Part shown: piece by piece, positions 6,777 to 13,317 of the stretch | Numbering within the stretch: position 1 is the stretch's first letter | Layout: each line of letters begins with the position of its first letter | From: Dehalococcoidia bacterium UBA2979 | GTDB lineage: Bacteria > Chloroflexota > Dehalococcoidia > UBA2979 | DNA: 13,317 nucleotides | Direction: 5' to 3' | NCBI GenBank assembly: GCA_002348225.1 | Contig: DEAP01000057.1 | Location: 1 to 13,317, forward strand | Translations under genes and position numbers: made by a program | Notes under the pieces: generated by a model | Told to the model about the DNA's origin: nothing | Databases searched by the model: none | Seen by the model: only the letters and a program-made list of their open reading frames with translations

Positions 6777-8237
6777 CTACTGGATATAGATGTCAGCGTG
6801 TTCCGGTCGATTGTTCCCTGTTCTTATCGCCTCTTGCCGAACAGCTTCAGCCACGGTGTCAAAGACTTCCTCATTGAATACTGTAGGGATTATATAGTCC
6901 TCAGTGAGCTGCTCAGTCGGGATTGTCTCAGCAATAGCTCTTGCTGCCACGATCTTCATTCCTTCGGTAATTTCTTTTGCTCCGGCATCTAAAGCTCCGC
7001 GAAATAGACCCGGGAAACAGAGCACGTTATTGATTTGATTAGGAAAGTCGCTGCGGCCTGTTGCGATCACACGGGCTTTGCCATGGATCTCGTCGGGCAT
7101 CACTTCCGGGACTGGGTTGGCTAGGGCGAAGACAATTGCATCCTCATTCATTCCATCTACCCATTCTGGTTCGAGAAGACCAGGTCCTGAGAGACCGAGG
7201 AATACATCAGCACCCACAAGCGCATCAGCAAGATCTCCCTGGAAACCCTCTTTATTGGTGTTTTCTGCAAACCATTCCTTCTCAGGGTTCATATTTTCGC
7301 TACGACCTTGGAATACCGCTCCGGTCCGATCGAATCCGATGACGTCCTTCACTCCGTACTCCATCATGATTTTGGAACAGGCAACGCCAGAAGCACCAAC
7401 TCCGAGGACTCGAACTTTAAGTTCTTCTGGGCGTTTGTCCACTAATTTCAGCGCATTCACAAGTCCGGCGAGTACTACAACAGCAGTTCCATGCTGATCA
7501 TCATGGAAAACAGGGATATCAAGCTCTTCTCGGAGGCGTTCCTCGATGACGAAACAGCGCGGCGCTGAAATGTCCTCGAGAAGGATTCCACCAAATCCAG
7601 GTGCGATGGCCTTGACCACCTGAATGATTTCTTCGGTATCAGTCGTGTCGAGGCAAATGGGCCACGCGTCGATATCGGCGAATGACTTAAAAAGCATGCA
7701 TTTACCTTCCATGACTGGCATGGAAGCTTCAGGTCCGATATCCCCAAGGCCGAGCACAGCCGTCCCATCAGTAACGACAGCGATAGTATTTGACTTAATC
7801 GTGAGTGACCAAGCAGCCGAAGGGTCTTCTGCAATTGCCATACACACACGTCCGACACCAGGTGTGTAGACATGATTGAGTTCGGCGTTTGTACGGATAT
7901 TGACTTTGTTTCGAGTCGCAATCTTACCTCTCTGATGTAATTGAAAGGTTCTATCGGAAGCTAGGATCAAATCGCAACCGTCCACAGCTTCAGTGGCCTT
8001 TACAATCTCCGCGGCCTGATCATGGCCATCACAGAGAACCAGAAAATCTCTAACAATAAATTCACTACCGACTTCATGGATATCAATATCCAAGATATCC
8101 GCACCATTCTCACCGAGCACAGTTGCTATTTTTCCATGCATTCCACGCTCGTTACGCATCCGAAGTCGAAGCATAAGTTGATAGCCGGCACCTGGATTCG
8201 TGGTCTCAGAATTAATGCTGCTACTGTCGTCAGTCAT
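6777..8237 (-). CDS. NAD(P)-dependent malic enzyme with N-terminal ACT domain
   Basis: The protein has 486 residues. Residues about 20-95 look like an ACT regulatory domain (LMLRLRMRNERGMHGKIATV followed by DILDIDI). The malic enzyme core begins near 105. VYTPGVG (123-129) carries the catalytic Tyr124, TDGTAVLGLGDIG (156-168) and GKCMLFKSFADID (178-190) include the catalytic Lys region, and FHDDQHGT (244-251) holds the metal-binding aspartates. GVGASG (279-284) is the Rossmann nucleotide loop. The enzyme decarboxylates malate oxidatively to pyruvate and CO2 in the cytosol. The ACT domain suggests allosteric control by a small ligand such as an amino acid (inference). NAD versus NADP preference is not decided. 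The start ATG has GGAG 7 bases upstream. Downstream it converges on the molybdopterin gene with no spacer. Confidence 0.94.
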   Translation of the reverse strand: MTDDSSSINSETTNPGAGYQLMLRLRMRNERGMHGKIATVLGENGADILDIDIHEVGSEFIVRDFLVLCDGHDQAAEIVKATEAVDGCDLILASDRTFQLHQRGKIATRNKVNIRTNAELNHVYTPGVGRVCMAIAEDPSAAWSLTIKSNTIAVVTDGTAVLGLGDIGPEASMPVMEGKCMLFKSFADIDAWPICLDTTDTEEIIQVVKAIAPGFGGILLEDISAPRCFVIEERLREELDIPVFHDDQHGTAVVVLAGLVNALKLVDKRPEELKVRVLGVGASGVACSKIMMEYGVKDVIGFDRTGAVFQGRSENMNPEKEWFAENTNKEGFQGDLADALVGADVFLGLSGPGLLEPEWVDGMNEDAIVFALANPVPEVMPDEIHGKARVIATGRSDFPNQINNVLCFPGLFRGALDAGAKEITEGMKIVAARAIAETIPTEQLTEDYIIPTVFNEEVFDTVAEAVRQEAIRTGNNRPEHADIYIQ

Positions 8238-8400
8238 ATTTCCACTCCGAACTCTTGATAAAGGGTTTTCTCCGACTACGCCGAATTACACTAAACTACC
8301 AAACAATTTCAGAACTATATCGCACAGACGGGCTAAATGGTGGAATTTCACATATGAAGTTGTTTCGTTTAGCTTAGCCAACTGCTAGGCTCGTACGAGT

Positions 8401-8475
8401 GGCCCCATCGTCTAATGGTTAGGACGCGAGGTTTTCAACCTCGAAACCGGGGTTCGACTCCCCGTGGGGTCACCA
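8401..8475 (+). tRNA. tRNA-Glu (anticodon UUC), CCA encoded
   Basis: The cloverleaf is clear. The acceptor is GGCCCCA/TGGGGTC (8401-8407 with 8465-8471). The D stem is GTC/GAC with a 10-nt loop containing GG. The anticodon stem is CGAGG/CCTCG with loop TTTTCAA. The T stem is CGGGG/CCCCG with loop TTCGACT. The anticodon UUC reads GAA and GAG. The discriminator is A, followed by an encoded CCA at 8473-8475. The first pair is G1-C72. The gene stands alone on the + strand, between the malic enzyme gene start and a repeat-bearing gap. Confidence 0.97.
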
Positions 8476-8611
8476 GCAGCGGCCACAATCTCTTTGCTGG
8501 TAACGATGTTAGAAAAAACGGACAGGAAAACGGACAGTTCTTTTCTTAACATCACTTGTCCTGACACTACATAGCCTGACATTATTAGCTAGCCTTCGAG
8601 CAAGGTAAAAG
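8476..8611. repeat. Non-coding gap after tRNA-Glu with short direct and inverted repeats
   Basis: The stretch holds no supportable gene. AAAACGGACAG occurs twice in tandem with a 12-base period (8515-8525 and 8527-8537). These copies sit in the loop of an imperfect inverted repeat, with GATGTTA-GAAAA at 8505-8516 facing TTTTC-T-TAACATC at 8541-8553 (12 pairs, one bulged base). CCTGACA recurs at 8560 and 8575. A further 7-bp inverted repeat, ACCAGCA/TGCTGGT (8472-8478 with 8495-8501), includes the tRNA CCA end. The hairpins could end transcription from either side, but no good T run follows them. Confidence 0.5.
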
Positions 8612-9640
8612 TCACAAGGTCGCGAGTAGAGGAAATACGTCCTTCTTAAATTTTTCGTCACCAAGGCCTAAGTGCAGCATGTCGATACCGAGGGACTTAT
8701 ATAGATCAATTCGTTCAAGTATGGTGTCGGGCGAGCCTATCAAGCGTGCGGCATACCCTTCGTTACTGTCGATAGAGCTCAATGGGTCGTCGCTATCCCA
8801 CATCCCTTGGGCTCCAGAAGTTCTCTGTTTACGCTTCTCGACAAGTGATTTGTCCACCCGAGCGAGCATATTATCTATAACATCCCAGGCTTCTTCATCC
8901 GTATCTCGGCAAATAGGGATTGAATACATGCCAAAACGCACGGTCCGACCTGTTGATTCACAAGCCTTTCGGACCTTTGTGACGATTTCTTCTATCCGTT
9001 CAGGTGTCCCTCCATTGAGGAACATCCAATCCGAGTGCTGTGAGGCAAGGTTGATCGCGGCATCGCTTTGCCCACCCTGGAAAACCTCAATATCCGTTAT
9101 CGGTCGAGGTTCTAGTCGAAGATTGTCGGTTTGATAATATTCACCATCGTAGTCAAACGCCTCATTTTCCCAAGCACCACGCAGGACCTCAACAAATTCA
9201 GCTGTGCGCTTGTAACGGGTATCATGGTCGAGTTTATCGACACCAAACATGTCAAATTCCTCCATATGCCATCCACTGGTGACATTGATCGACCAACGCC
9301 CGTTAGTTAGTCTGTCCATCGTGGTGCCCCACTTCGTGATGGCTGTCGGGCTAAAGAATCCTGGGTGAATCGCCGTGATGAGGTTGAGTGTTTTTGTGTG
9401 GGCACCGAGAAATGTCGTCATTGCTAGACAATCAAAGGAGGAACCCTCAATTTCTTCGCCCGTGCCCCACCAACGCTGTGGTATGAGCAGATCTGTTAGG
9501 CCCAGATCTTCCCAGTTCTGTATGTTCGTCTTGATTCGATCTAATAACTCTTGGCCACTAGGAACCTCTCCAGATCTTGGTGATCCAGCAATTAATCCCA
9601 TACCTCTGACGGCGACACCAGCCCATGTACACGTTCTCAT
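8612..9640 (-). CDS. LLM-class FMN-dependent monooxygenase (luciferase-like)
   Basis: The protein has about 342 residues from the ATG at 9640. A TTG at 9658 would add six residues, and neither start has a clear Shine-Dalgarno. The bacterial luciferase-like TIM-barrel family is shown by HPGFFSP near 92-98, then the DRLTNGRWSINVTSGWH region and EEFDMFG ending near 133. DHDTRYKRTAEFVEVLRGAW and EVFQGGQSDAA follow in the usual order. The SGWxxxEFxxFG wording resembles the SsuD/SfnG/RutA group, which uses FMNH2 and O2 to split C-S bonds or open pyrimidine rings. The actual substrate cannot be told. Such enzymes need a flavin reductase, and none is in the window. The gene is divergent from the FAD oxidoreductase gene, sharing a gap of about 90 bases. 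Confidence 0.9.
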   Translation of the reverse strand: MRTCTWAGVAVRGMGLIAGSPRSGEVPSGQELLDRIKTNIQNWEDLGLTDLLIPQRWWGTGEEIEGSSFDCLAMTTFLGAHTKTLNLITAIHPGFFSPTAITKWGTTMDRLTNGRWSINVTSGWHMEEFDMFGVDKLDHDTRYKRTAEFVEVLRGAWENEAFDYDGEYYQTDNLRLEPRPITDIEVFQGGQSDAAINLASQHSDWMFLNGGTPERIEEIVTKVRKACESTGRTVRFGMYSIPICRDTDEEAWDVIDNMLARVDKSLVEKRKQRTSGAQGMWDSDDPLSSIDSNEGYAARLIGSPDTILERIDLYKSLGIDMLHLGLGDEKFKKDVFPLLATL

Positions 9641-9720
9641 GTCCACATGGTAGGGCAATATTGCGCGGTTGTTGAGAGTGCATAGTGCTTTACGATGTAC
9701 GGACTAGAGTTATCTGGAAG

Positions 9721-9725
9721 AGGAG
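9721..9725 (+). promoter_or_regulatory. Ribosome binding site deciding the start of the FAD oxidoreductase
   Basis: AGGAG, within a longer GGAAGAGGAG purine run, lies 7 bases before the ATG at 9733. This favours that ATG over the in-frame GTG at 9685, which would add 16 residues in front of the FAD-binding strand. Confidence 0.7.
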
Positions 9726-9732
9726 TCGGTCA

Positions 9733-10953
9733 ATGGGTGCTGAAGTGATTGTTATTGGAGCCGGTATTGCAGGCTGTTCGGCCGCTCTCCATCTTGCTGA
9801 GGCTGGCTTGTCGACGATGGTAATCGAAAAAGGTGAGATATCGAGTGAAGCTTCAGGTGTGAACATGGGAGGGCTCGGTGGAGTGGGGTGGGGCAACTCA
9901 CCAGGGTTACAGGAACACCTCACGATGGGAAGCCTAAATATCTTTAAACGTTTGCAAAACGAACTCGGTCATGACCTCGAATTCCGTCAGTCTGGCTCAT
10001 TCACTGCAATACACGATGAAGCACAGTATACGTACGCCAAGGACCGGGTATTAGAATCTCAGAATAATGGGTTCGAAATGGAGTTACTGAGCCCTTATGA
10101 GGCGAAAGCTCTAGAACCTGAATTGAGTCTCCACATGCTTGGTTACGTCTATAGCCGCTTCAGAGGTCAGGCTGATCCACTAAAGACGACTCGCGCATTC
10201 GGGCAGGCTGCATTGAATGCCGGAGCCAAGATCCAGACCAACACTGAAGTGAGCTCGATTAAACGCAACGGTGGTGTGTGGACACTCGGCACATCAGAAG
10301 GTGACTATGAGGCCGATGTAGTCGTTGTTGCTGCAGGAGCATGGTGTAGAGATCTCGGTCGCATGGTGGGAGTTGAGATCCCAGTAGAGCCGGTGGTTGG
10401 CCAAATGTGGTCCACAGAGCCACTGCCGCCACGGATATTTGGAACCATTGGTTCATTTGAATCTAGTTTTCACTGGAGTGAAGCATTACTCGTGCAGGAG
10501 GATTCTCCACCGGAACTCACTCATTTGGGTAACGAACGGGTTACCAGACATCTCTACGGGCGACAGCGGAGAAGTGGCGAAATAATATTCGGAGGTGACA
10601 GACGGGATGTCGGTTTTGACAAGACTATTGAGGACTCAGGCATCGATGTAAACAAGGGTCACGCCACTGAGATATTGCCAATGCTCATGGATTTTCCTAT
10701 CACCAAAACCTGGTCAGGTCTCATGCCGTTTTCAATGGACGGCCACCCGATCATTGGCAAATTGCCAAATAATGAGAATCTCTTTGTGGTTACAGGCTTG
10801 GCGTCTTCAGGGTTTGGCCGAGGTCCAGGCGCTGGAATGTTAATCGCAGATGCTGTAGCTCGAAGTGAATCCAATGCGGTGCTTTTAGAGTCTGATCCAG
10901 CACGATTTCAATCGACCGTATCGTATGAGGGCCGTACAGGATCCGTAGCTTAA
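9733..10953 (+). CDS. FAD-dependent oxidoreductase, DAO family (glycine/sarcosine oxidase-like)
   Basis: The protein has 406 residues from the ATG at 9733. It opens with an FAD-binding Rossmann motif: EVIVIGAGIAG with GxGxxG at 9-14, and Glu32 at the end of strand 2 (VIEKG) for the ribose. VVVVAAGAWC near residue 200 is the second nucleotide-binding strand of the DAO fold. The C-terminal block has GLMPFSMDGHPIIG followed by LFVVTGLASSGFGRGPGAGMLIAD, the usual FAD-contacting end. Relatives oxidise the C-N bond of amino acids, sarcosine or N-methylated glycines to imines, reducing O2 or an electron carrier. The substrate here is unknown. No signal peptide is seen. It is divergent from the LLM monooxygenase gene and converges on the thiamine-diphosphate enzyme gene with a 15-base gap. 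Confidence 0.9.
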   Translation: MGAEVIVIGAGIAGCSAALHLAEAGLSTMVIEKGEISSEASGVNMGGLGGVGWGNSPGLQEHLTMGSLNIFKRLQNELGHDLEFRQSGSFTAIHDEAQYTYAKDRVLESQNNGFEMELLSPYEAKALEPELSLHMLGYVYSRFRGQADPLKTTRAFGQAALNAGAKIQTNTEVSSIKRNGGVWTLGTSEGDYEADVVVVAAGAWCRDLGRMVGVEIPVEPVVGQMWSTEPLPPRIFGTIGSFESSFHWSEALLVQEDSPPELTHLGNERVTRHLYGRQRRSGEIIFGGDRRDVGFDKTIEDSGIDVNKGHATEILPMLMDFPITKTWSGLMPFSMDGHPIIGKLPNNENLFVVTGLASSGFGRGPGAGMLIADAVARSESNAVLLESDPARFQSTVSYEGRTGSVA

Positions 10954-10968
10954 CAAGCAAATTCAGTC

Positions 10969-12639
10969 TTATATCAGCTCTACCACAGGCCGTGGCGGTT
11001 CCTGTTGCATAGGGAACGGTGATGCTAAATCCGGTGTTCGTGGCTGTTGTACTTCAATCAGTGCTGGTTTTCGGTCCGCGATCGCTCGACTGAGTGTCGT
11101 CTTTAGTTCCGCGGCAGACTGGACTTGGTAGCCGGTGACACCAAACAATTCAGCGAGTGCAGCAAAATCTGGATTATTTAGATCGGTGGACATAGAGTGC
11201 CCGTTATATTTTTGCTCCTGAATCCTCCGGACGTTTCCGAACAGTCCGTCATTAAACACCAACGTGATTAGTGGAATATCATATTGAGCTTGAGTGGAGA
11301 GCTCTTGCACGTTGTACATAAATCCGCCGTCACCATTGACTGAAACGACTACTTTGTCGGGATTGCCTACTTGTACTCCGAGCGCTGTGGGGTATCCGTA
11401 TCCCAACGTGCCTTGATAGCCGCTGGTGAAGAAGGAGCGTGGCTTGTATACAGGGAACCCGCCACCCTGAACGAAATAACCAACTTGAGTGCTTTCGGAT
11501 ACTACTATTCCATCTTCGGGGAGTACTTCACGGATGGCATTGGACATCCCGGCCTGCCAAGTCATTCCGGCCATGCCAGCCGTCTGCCTATCCTTTAGAT
11601 CCGACAGTTCAGCATCACGTGAAACTCGCTTTTTGTTGTGAGCCCGGAGGGCTTCGCAGATAGCAGCTGTAGTTAGTTTTGCATCTGATTGCAAAGCAAT
11701 TTCTGCCGGATAGTTACGACCAATCTCATACCGGTCGACGTCACACTGGATTAACTTTCCTGTAACGGTTACGCCGCCACCGAGTCCCATATTCGACGCC
11801 ATGCTAAACCTCGTGCCAATCGCGAGTATCACATCGGCATTAGGTACCAGTTCATTAGTTGGGAATCGTCCTGAAAGGCCTCTTGGTGTTCTTTCGTCGA
11901 CAATCCCCCGGCCGTTCGAGGTCATCAGTACTGGGGCCCCAAGAATTTCGGAGAGCTCGTTTACTTCTTCCCAAGCTTCTGCAGTGAGTACTCCGCCACC
12001 TGCACATATGACAGGTGATTCGGCATTGCCCAGTAATTTTGCTGCCTCTTCGATCAGGTCTGAATCTATATCGGCAGCGTTGCGGTGATTGATTGTTTCA
12101 GGTTCTAGAAGCGTTACGTCAGCTACTGTTGCTAGAACATCTGGCGATACTTCGACGGAAACAGGTCGAGGGCGCCCCTCTTGTATTGCCCGACTAGCTC
12201 TGCGCATCATTGCGGGTATCTCCCCGGGTGTTTCCCCTCGTTCGGACAATTTTGTGAGGTGAGCGAGGAGCCCAACCTGATCGTTGATCTCATGGAGTGC
12301 ACCCACACCCTGATCTATTAAGTGAGAATCTATTTGTCCAGTTATACAAACGACTGGGGATGAACATGCGTACGATGTAGATAAGGCTGCGGTAGTGTTG
12401 AGGACACCTGGTCCAGGGACCACAATGAATCCTGATGGCTTCCCAGTTGAGCGAGAATACCCGTCAGCCATATACCCCGTTGCTTGTTCGTGCCTTGTAT
12501 GGAAAATTGTGAATTCGTCTTTGATTTCCCATAGAGCATCAAAGAAATAATCCAATTGAATCCCTGGAAGTGTAAAAAGCGTATCTATTCCCTCTATGCG
12601 AAGGGAATGCGCCAGAGCTTGTCCTCCGGTCATTTTCAT
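10969..12639 (-). CDS. Thiamine-diphosphate-dependent enzyme, acetolactate synthase/benzoylformate decarboxylase superfamily
   Basis: The protein has 556 residues from the ATG at 12639, with all three domains of the POX/ALS family. The N-terminal PYR domain has FTLPGIQ and the catalytic Glu51 in RHEQATGYMADGYSR. The central domain has AGGGV and TRFS. The C-terminal PP domain has NGDGGFMYNVQE, with GDG at 436-438 and the Asn of LVFNDG about 25 residues on, the Mg/ThDP-binding motif. Such enzymes make or break C-C bonds next to a carbonyl (2-oxoacid decarboxylases, carboligases, acetolactate synthases). No regulatory small subunit gene is nearby, so a catabolic or lyase role is more likely than valine/isoleucine synthesis (inference). 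An in-frame ATG at 12663 lacks a ribosome site. The membrane protein gene lies upstream on the same strand. Confidence 0.92.
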   Translation of the reverse strand: MKMTGGQALAHSLRIEGIDTLFTLPGIQLDYFFDALWEIKDEFTIFHTRHEQATGYMADGYSRSTGKPSGFIVVPGPGVLNTTAALSTSYACSSPVVCITGQIDSHLIDQGVGALHEINDQVGLLAHLTKLSERGETPGEIPAMMRRASRAIQEGRPRPVSVEVSPDVLATVADVTLLEPETINHRNAADIDSDLIEEAAKLLGNAESPVICAGGGVLTAEAWEEVNELSEILGAPVLMTSNGRGIVDERTPRGLSGRFPTNELVPNADVILAIGTRFSMASNMGLGGGVTVTGKLIQCDVDRYEIGRNYPAEIALQSDAKLTTAAICEALRAHNKKRVSRDAELSDLKDRQTAGMAGMTWQAGMSNAIREVLPEDGIVVSESTQVGYFVQGGGFPVYKPRSFFTSGYQGTLGYGYPTALGVQVGNPDKVVVSVNGDGGFMYNVQELSTQAQYDIPLITLVFNDGLFGNVRRIQEQKYNGHSMSTDLNNPDFAALAELFGVTGYQVQSAAELKTTLSRAIADRKPALIEVQQPRTPDLASPFPMQQEPPRPVVELI

Positions 12640-12642
12640 GGT

Positions 12643-12649
12643 CCACCTC
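12643..12649 (-). promoter_or_regulatory. Ribosome binding site deciding the start of the thiamine-diphosphate enzyme
   Basis: GAGGTGG on the - strand lies just before the ATG at 12639, with 6 bases between the GAGG core and the ATG. It is also usable for a second ATG two codons later (12633). The longer in-frame ATG at 12663 has no such site, so the protein probably begins M-K-M-T-G-G. Confidence 0.6.
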
Positions 12650-12702
12650 AATTGTTCACCCATAGTGTAGATCAGTCGATAGTGTTTAGGAGGCGCAAGA
12701 AA

Positions 12703-13155
12703 CTATTCAGTTGATTGATTTGCAGATTGCTCAATAAAAGATACGAATTCATCCGAATGCAGGTTTCGACCGATTTCCTGCCAGAACTGGGATACACCAG
12801 AGCCGACTCCGAAAATAGCCTGAACTCGGGCCGCTACGTTCGAATGGTCATCTCCATTTTCCCAGTGATCTCTGAATTGAGCGAAGTATTGGAGCATGAA
12901 CATATTGAAACGATGCTGATCGATTTTGTCGAGCTGACCTTCGCCCTCCGTCCCGAGCAAGAATACGTTAGCAAAATCACGATCCGCATAGACAGACGAA
13001 AATAAATCATTAACCTGTGTACCGATAGTGAGGCGAAGATTCGTAGTTGATTCTTTGCGCTGGAGTCGTAACTGGTTGAGTAAAAAAAATGCAAGTGCCA
13101 AGGTAGCAAAACCGGTAACTATTTGTGCAACGGTACCTATGATTTCGTAATCCAT
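12703..13155 (-). CDS. Small single-pass membrane protein, unknown function
   Basis: I do not recognise the family by name. The 150-residue protein starts with a hydrophobic segment at about residues 5-27 (IIGTVAQIVTGFATLALAFFL). A basic stretch follows (RLQRKE), then a soluble part rich in aromatic, charged and amide residues: VNDLFSSVYADRDFANVFL, HRFNMFMLQYFAQFRDHWE, and a C-terminal FWQEIGRNLHSDEFVSFIE. The basic residues after the segment suggest an N-out, C-in topology, with the soluble domain in the cytosol. There are no Cys residues, no lipobox and no obvious catalytic motif. The start ATG is backed by GGAG 7 bases upstream. It precedes the thiamine-diphosphate enzyme gene on the same strand with about 60 bases between them, and is divergent from the amidohydrolase-like gene. 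Confidence 0.75.
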   Translation of the reverse strand: MDYEIIGTVAQIVTGFATLALAFFLLNQLRLQRKESTTNLRLTIGTQVNDLFSSVYADRDFANVFLLGTEGEGQLDKIDQHRFNMFMLQYFAQFRDHWENGDDHSNVAARVQAIFGVGSGVSQFWQEIGRNLHSDEFVSFIEQSANQSTE

Positions 13156-13255
13156 TTGGCTTCTCCAATGCAGGCTTGGTTTTGTGGGTCACAACTGTTT
13201 CGATTTCAGGTGAGTTACAGTCTAGGATACGGGAAGAATTTCTAGGAGTGTCGAA

Positions 13256-13317
13256 ATGTTAGACCGAGATGATTGGCTGCAACCATTTTCTGAAGATGTA
13301 CTTGAACCGAGCCTGCC
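13256..13317 (+). CDS. 5' end of a probable amidohydrolase (metal-dependent hydrolase), truncated by the window
   Basis: An ATG at 13256 is preceded by AGGAG at 13244-13248, with 7 bases between. It opens a frame that stays open to the edge, giving about 20 residues (M-L-D-R-D-D-W-L, then EDVLEPSLP). This Trp-Leu ... LEP-LP opening resembles the N-terminus of amidohydrolase-2 family proteins, where an IVD-HHHLW metal-binding motif usually follows at once. That motif would fall just outside the window. The gene start is fairly sure, and the function is an inference from a very short piece. Confidence 0.55.
   Translation, partial: MLDRDDWLQPFSEDVLEPSL

Noticed and set aside
8413..8583. About 57-codon - strand frame ending in GSRTPVSRLKTSRPNH, which could be taken for an integrase tail next to tRNA-Glu
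   Set aside because: The ending is simply the antisense translation of tRNA-Glu. The rest has no integrase motif and lies in the repeat-bearing gap.
8679..9134. 151-codon + strand frame inside the LLM monooxygenase gene
   Set aside because: It is antisense to a full-length family match, has Ser/Arg-rich composition and no motif.
9685..9732. Upstream GTG start giving 16 extra residues on the FAD oxidoreductase
   Set aside because: No ribosome site precedes it, while AGGAG lies 7 bases before the ATG at 9733, and the Rossmann strand begins right after that ATG as is normal for the family.
1..13317. CRISPR arrays, transposase or phage genes, toxin-antitoxin pairs, riboswitches
   Set aside because: No spaced repeats, mobile-element genes, small antitoxin-like gene pairs or recognisable riboswitch cores were seen on either strand.

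Overview
The window reads as bacterial chromosome from a mid-GC organism (roughly half G+C by eye). It uses the standard bacterial code, carries Shine-Dalgarno sites in front of several genes, encodes the tRNA CCA ends, and packs genes tightly on both strands. The mix of housekeeping genes with flavin, molybdenum and thiamine-diphosphate oxidoreductases, plus M20-peptidase and amidohydrolase genes, would suit a free-living heterotroph such as a SAR202-type Chloroflexota. That assignment is only a guess from gene content. No phage, transposon, CRISPR or plasmid gene is visible.

Left part (1-2969): the 3' end of an M20-family metallopeptidase gene and a divergent nucleoside phosphorylase gene on the + strand converge on a class III aminotransferase gene (glutamate-1-semialdehyde aminomutase-like) on the - strand.

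Housekeeping block (3049-6075, - strand): lspA, an RluA-type pseudouridine synthase gene, gltX and tRNA-Gln(CUG) lie in one direction with 4-nt, overlapping and 31-nt junctions. They look like one transcription unit ending in the tRNA. tRNA-Glu(UUC) lies separately at 8401-8475 on the + strand. The two tRNAs show the base-pair and D-loop differences used to tell tRNA-Gln from tRNA-Glu in the GatCAB pathway.

Middle (6168-8237): a small cytosolic molybdopterin (sulfite-oxidase fold) oxidoreductase gene meets, with zero spacer, the stop codon of an ACT-domain malic enzyme gene. After tRNA-Glu comes a non-coding stretch (8476-8611) with short direct and inverted repeats.

Right part (8612-13317): a luciferase-like FMN monooxygenase gene is divergent from a DAO-family FAD oxidoreductase gene. 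Next come a thiamine-diphosphate enzyme gene and a small single-pass membrane protein gene on the - strand, then the first codons of a probable amidohydrolase gene at the right edge. This looks like a set of catabolic enzymes for small organic molecules, but the genes alternate strands and the substrate cannot be read from the sequence.

I did not find a clear new system. The best items for a second look are the gltX-tRNA-Gln unit, the repeat-bearing gap after tRNA-Glu, and the unassigned membrane-anchored protein.
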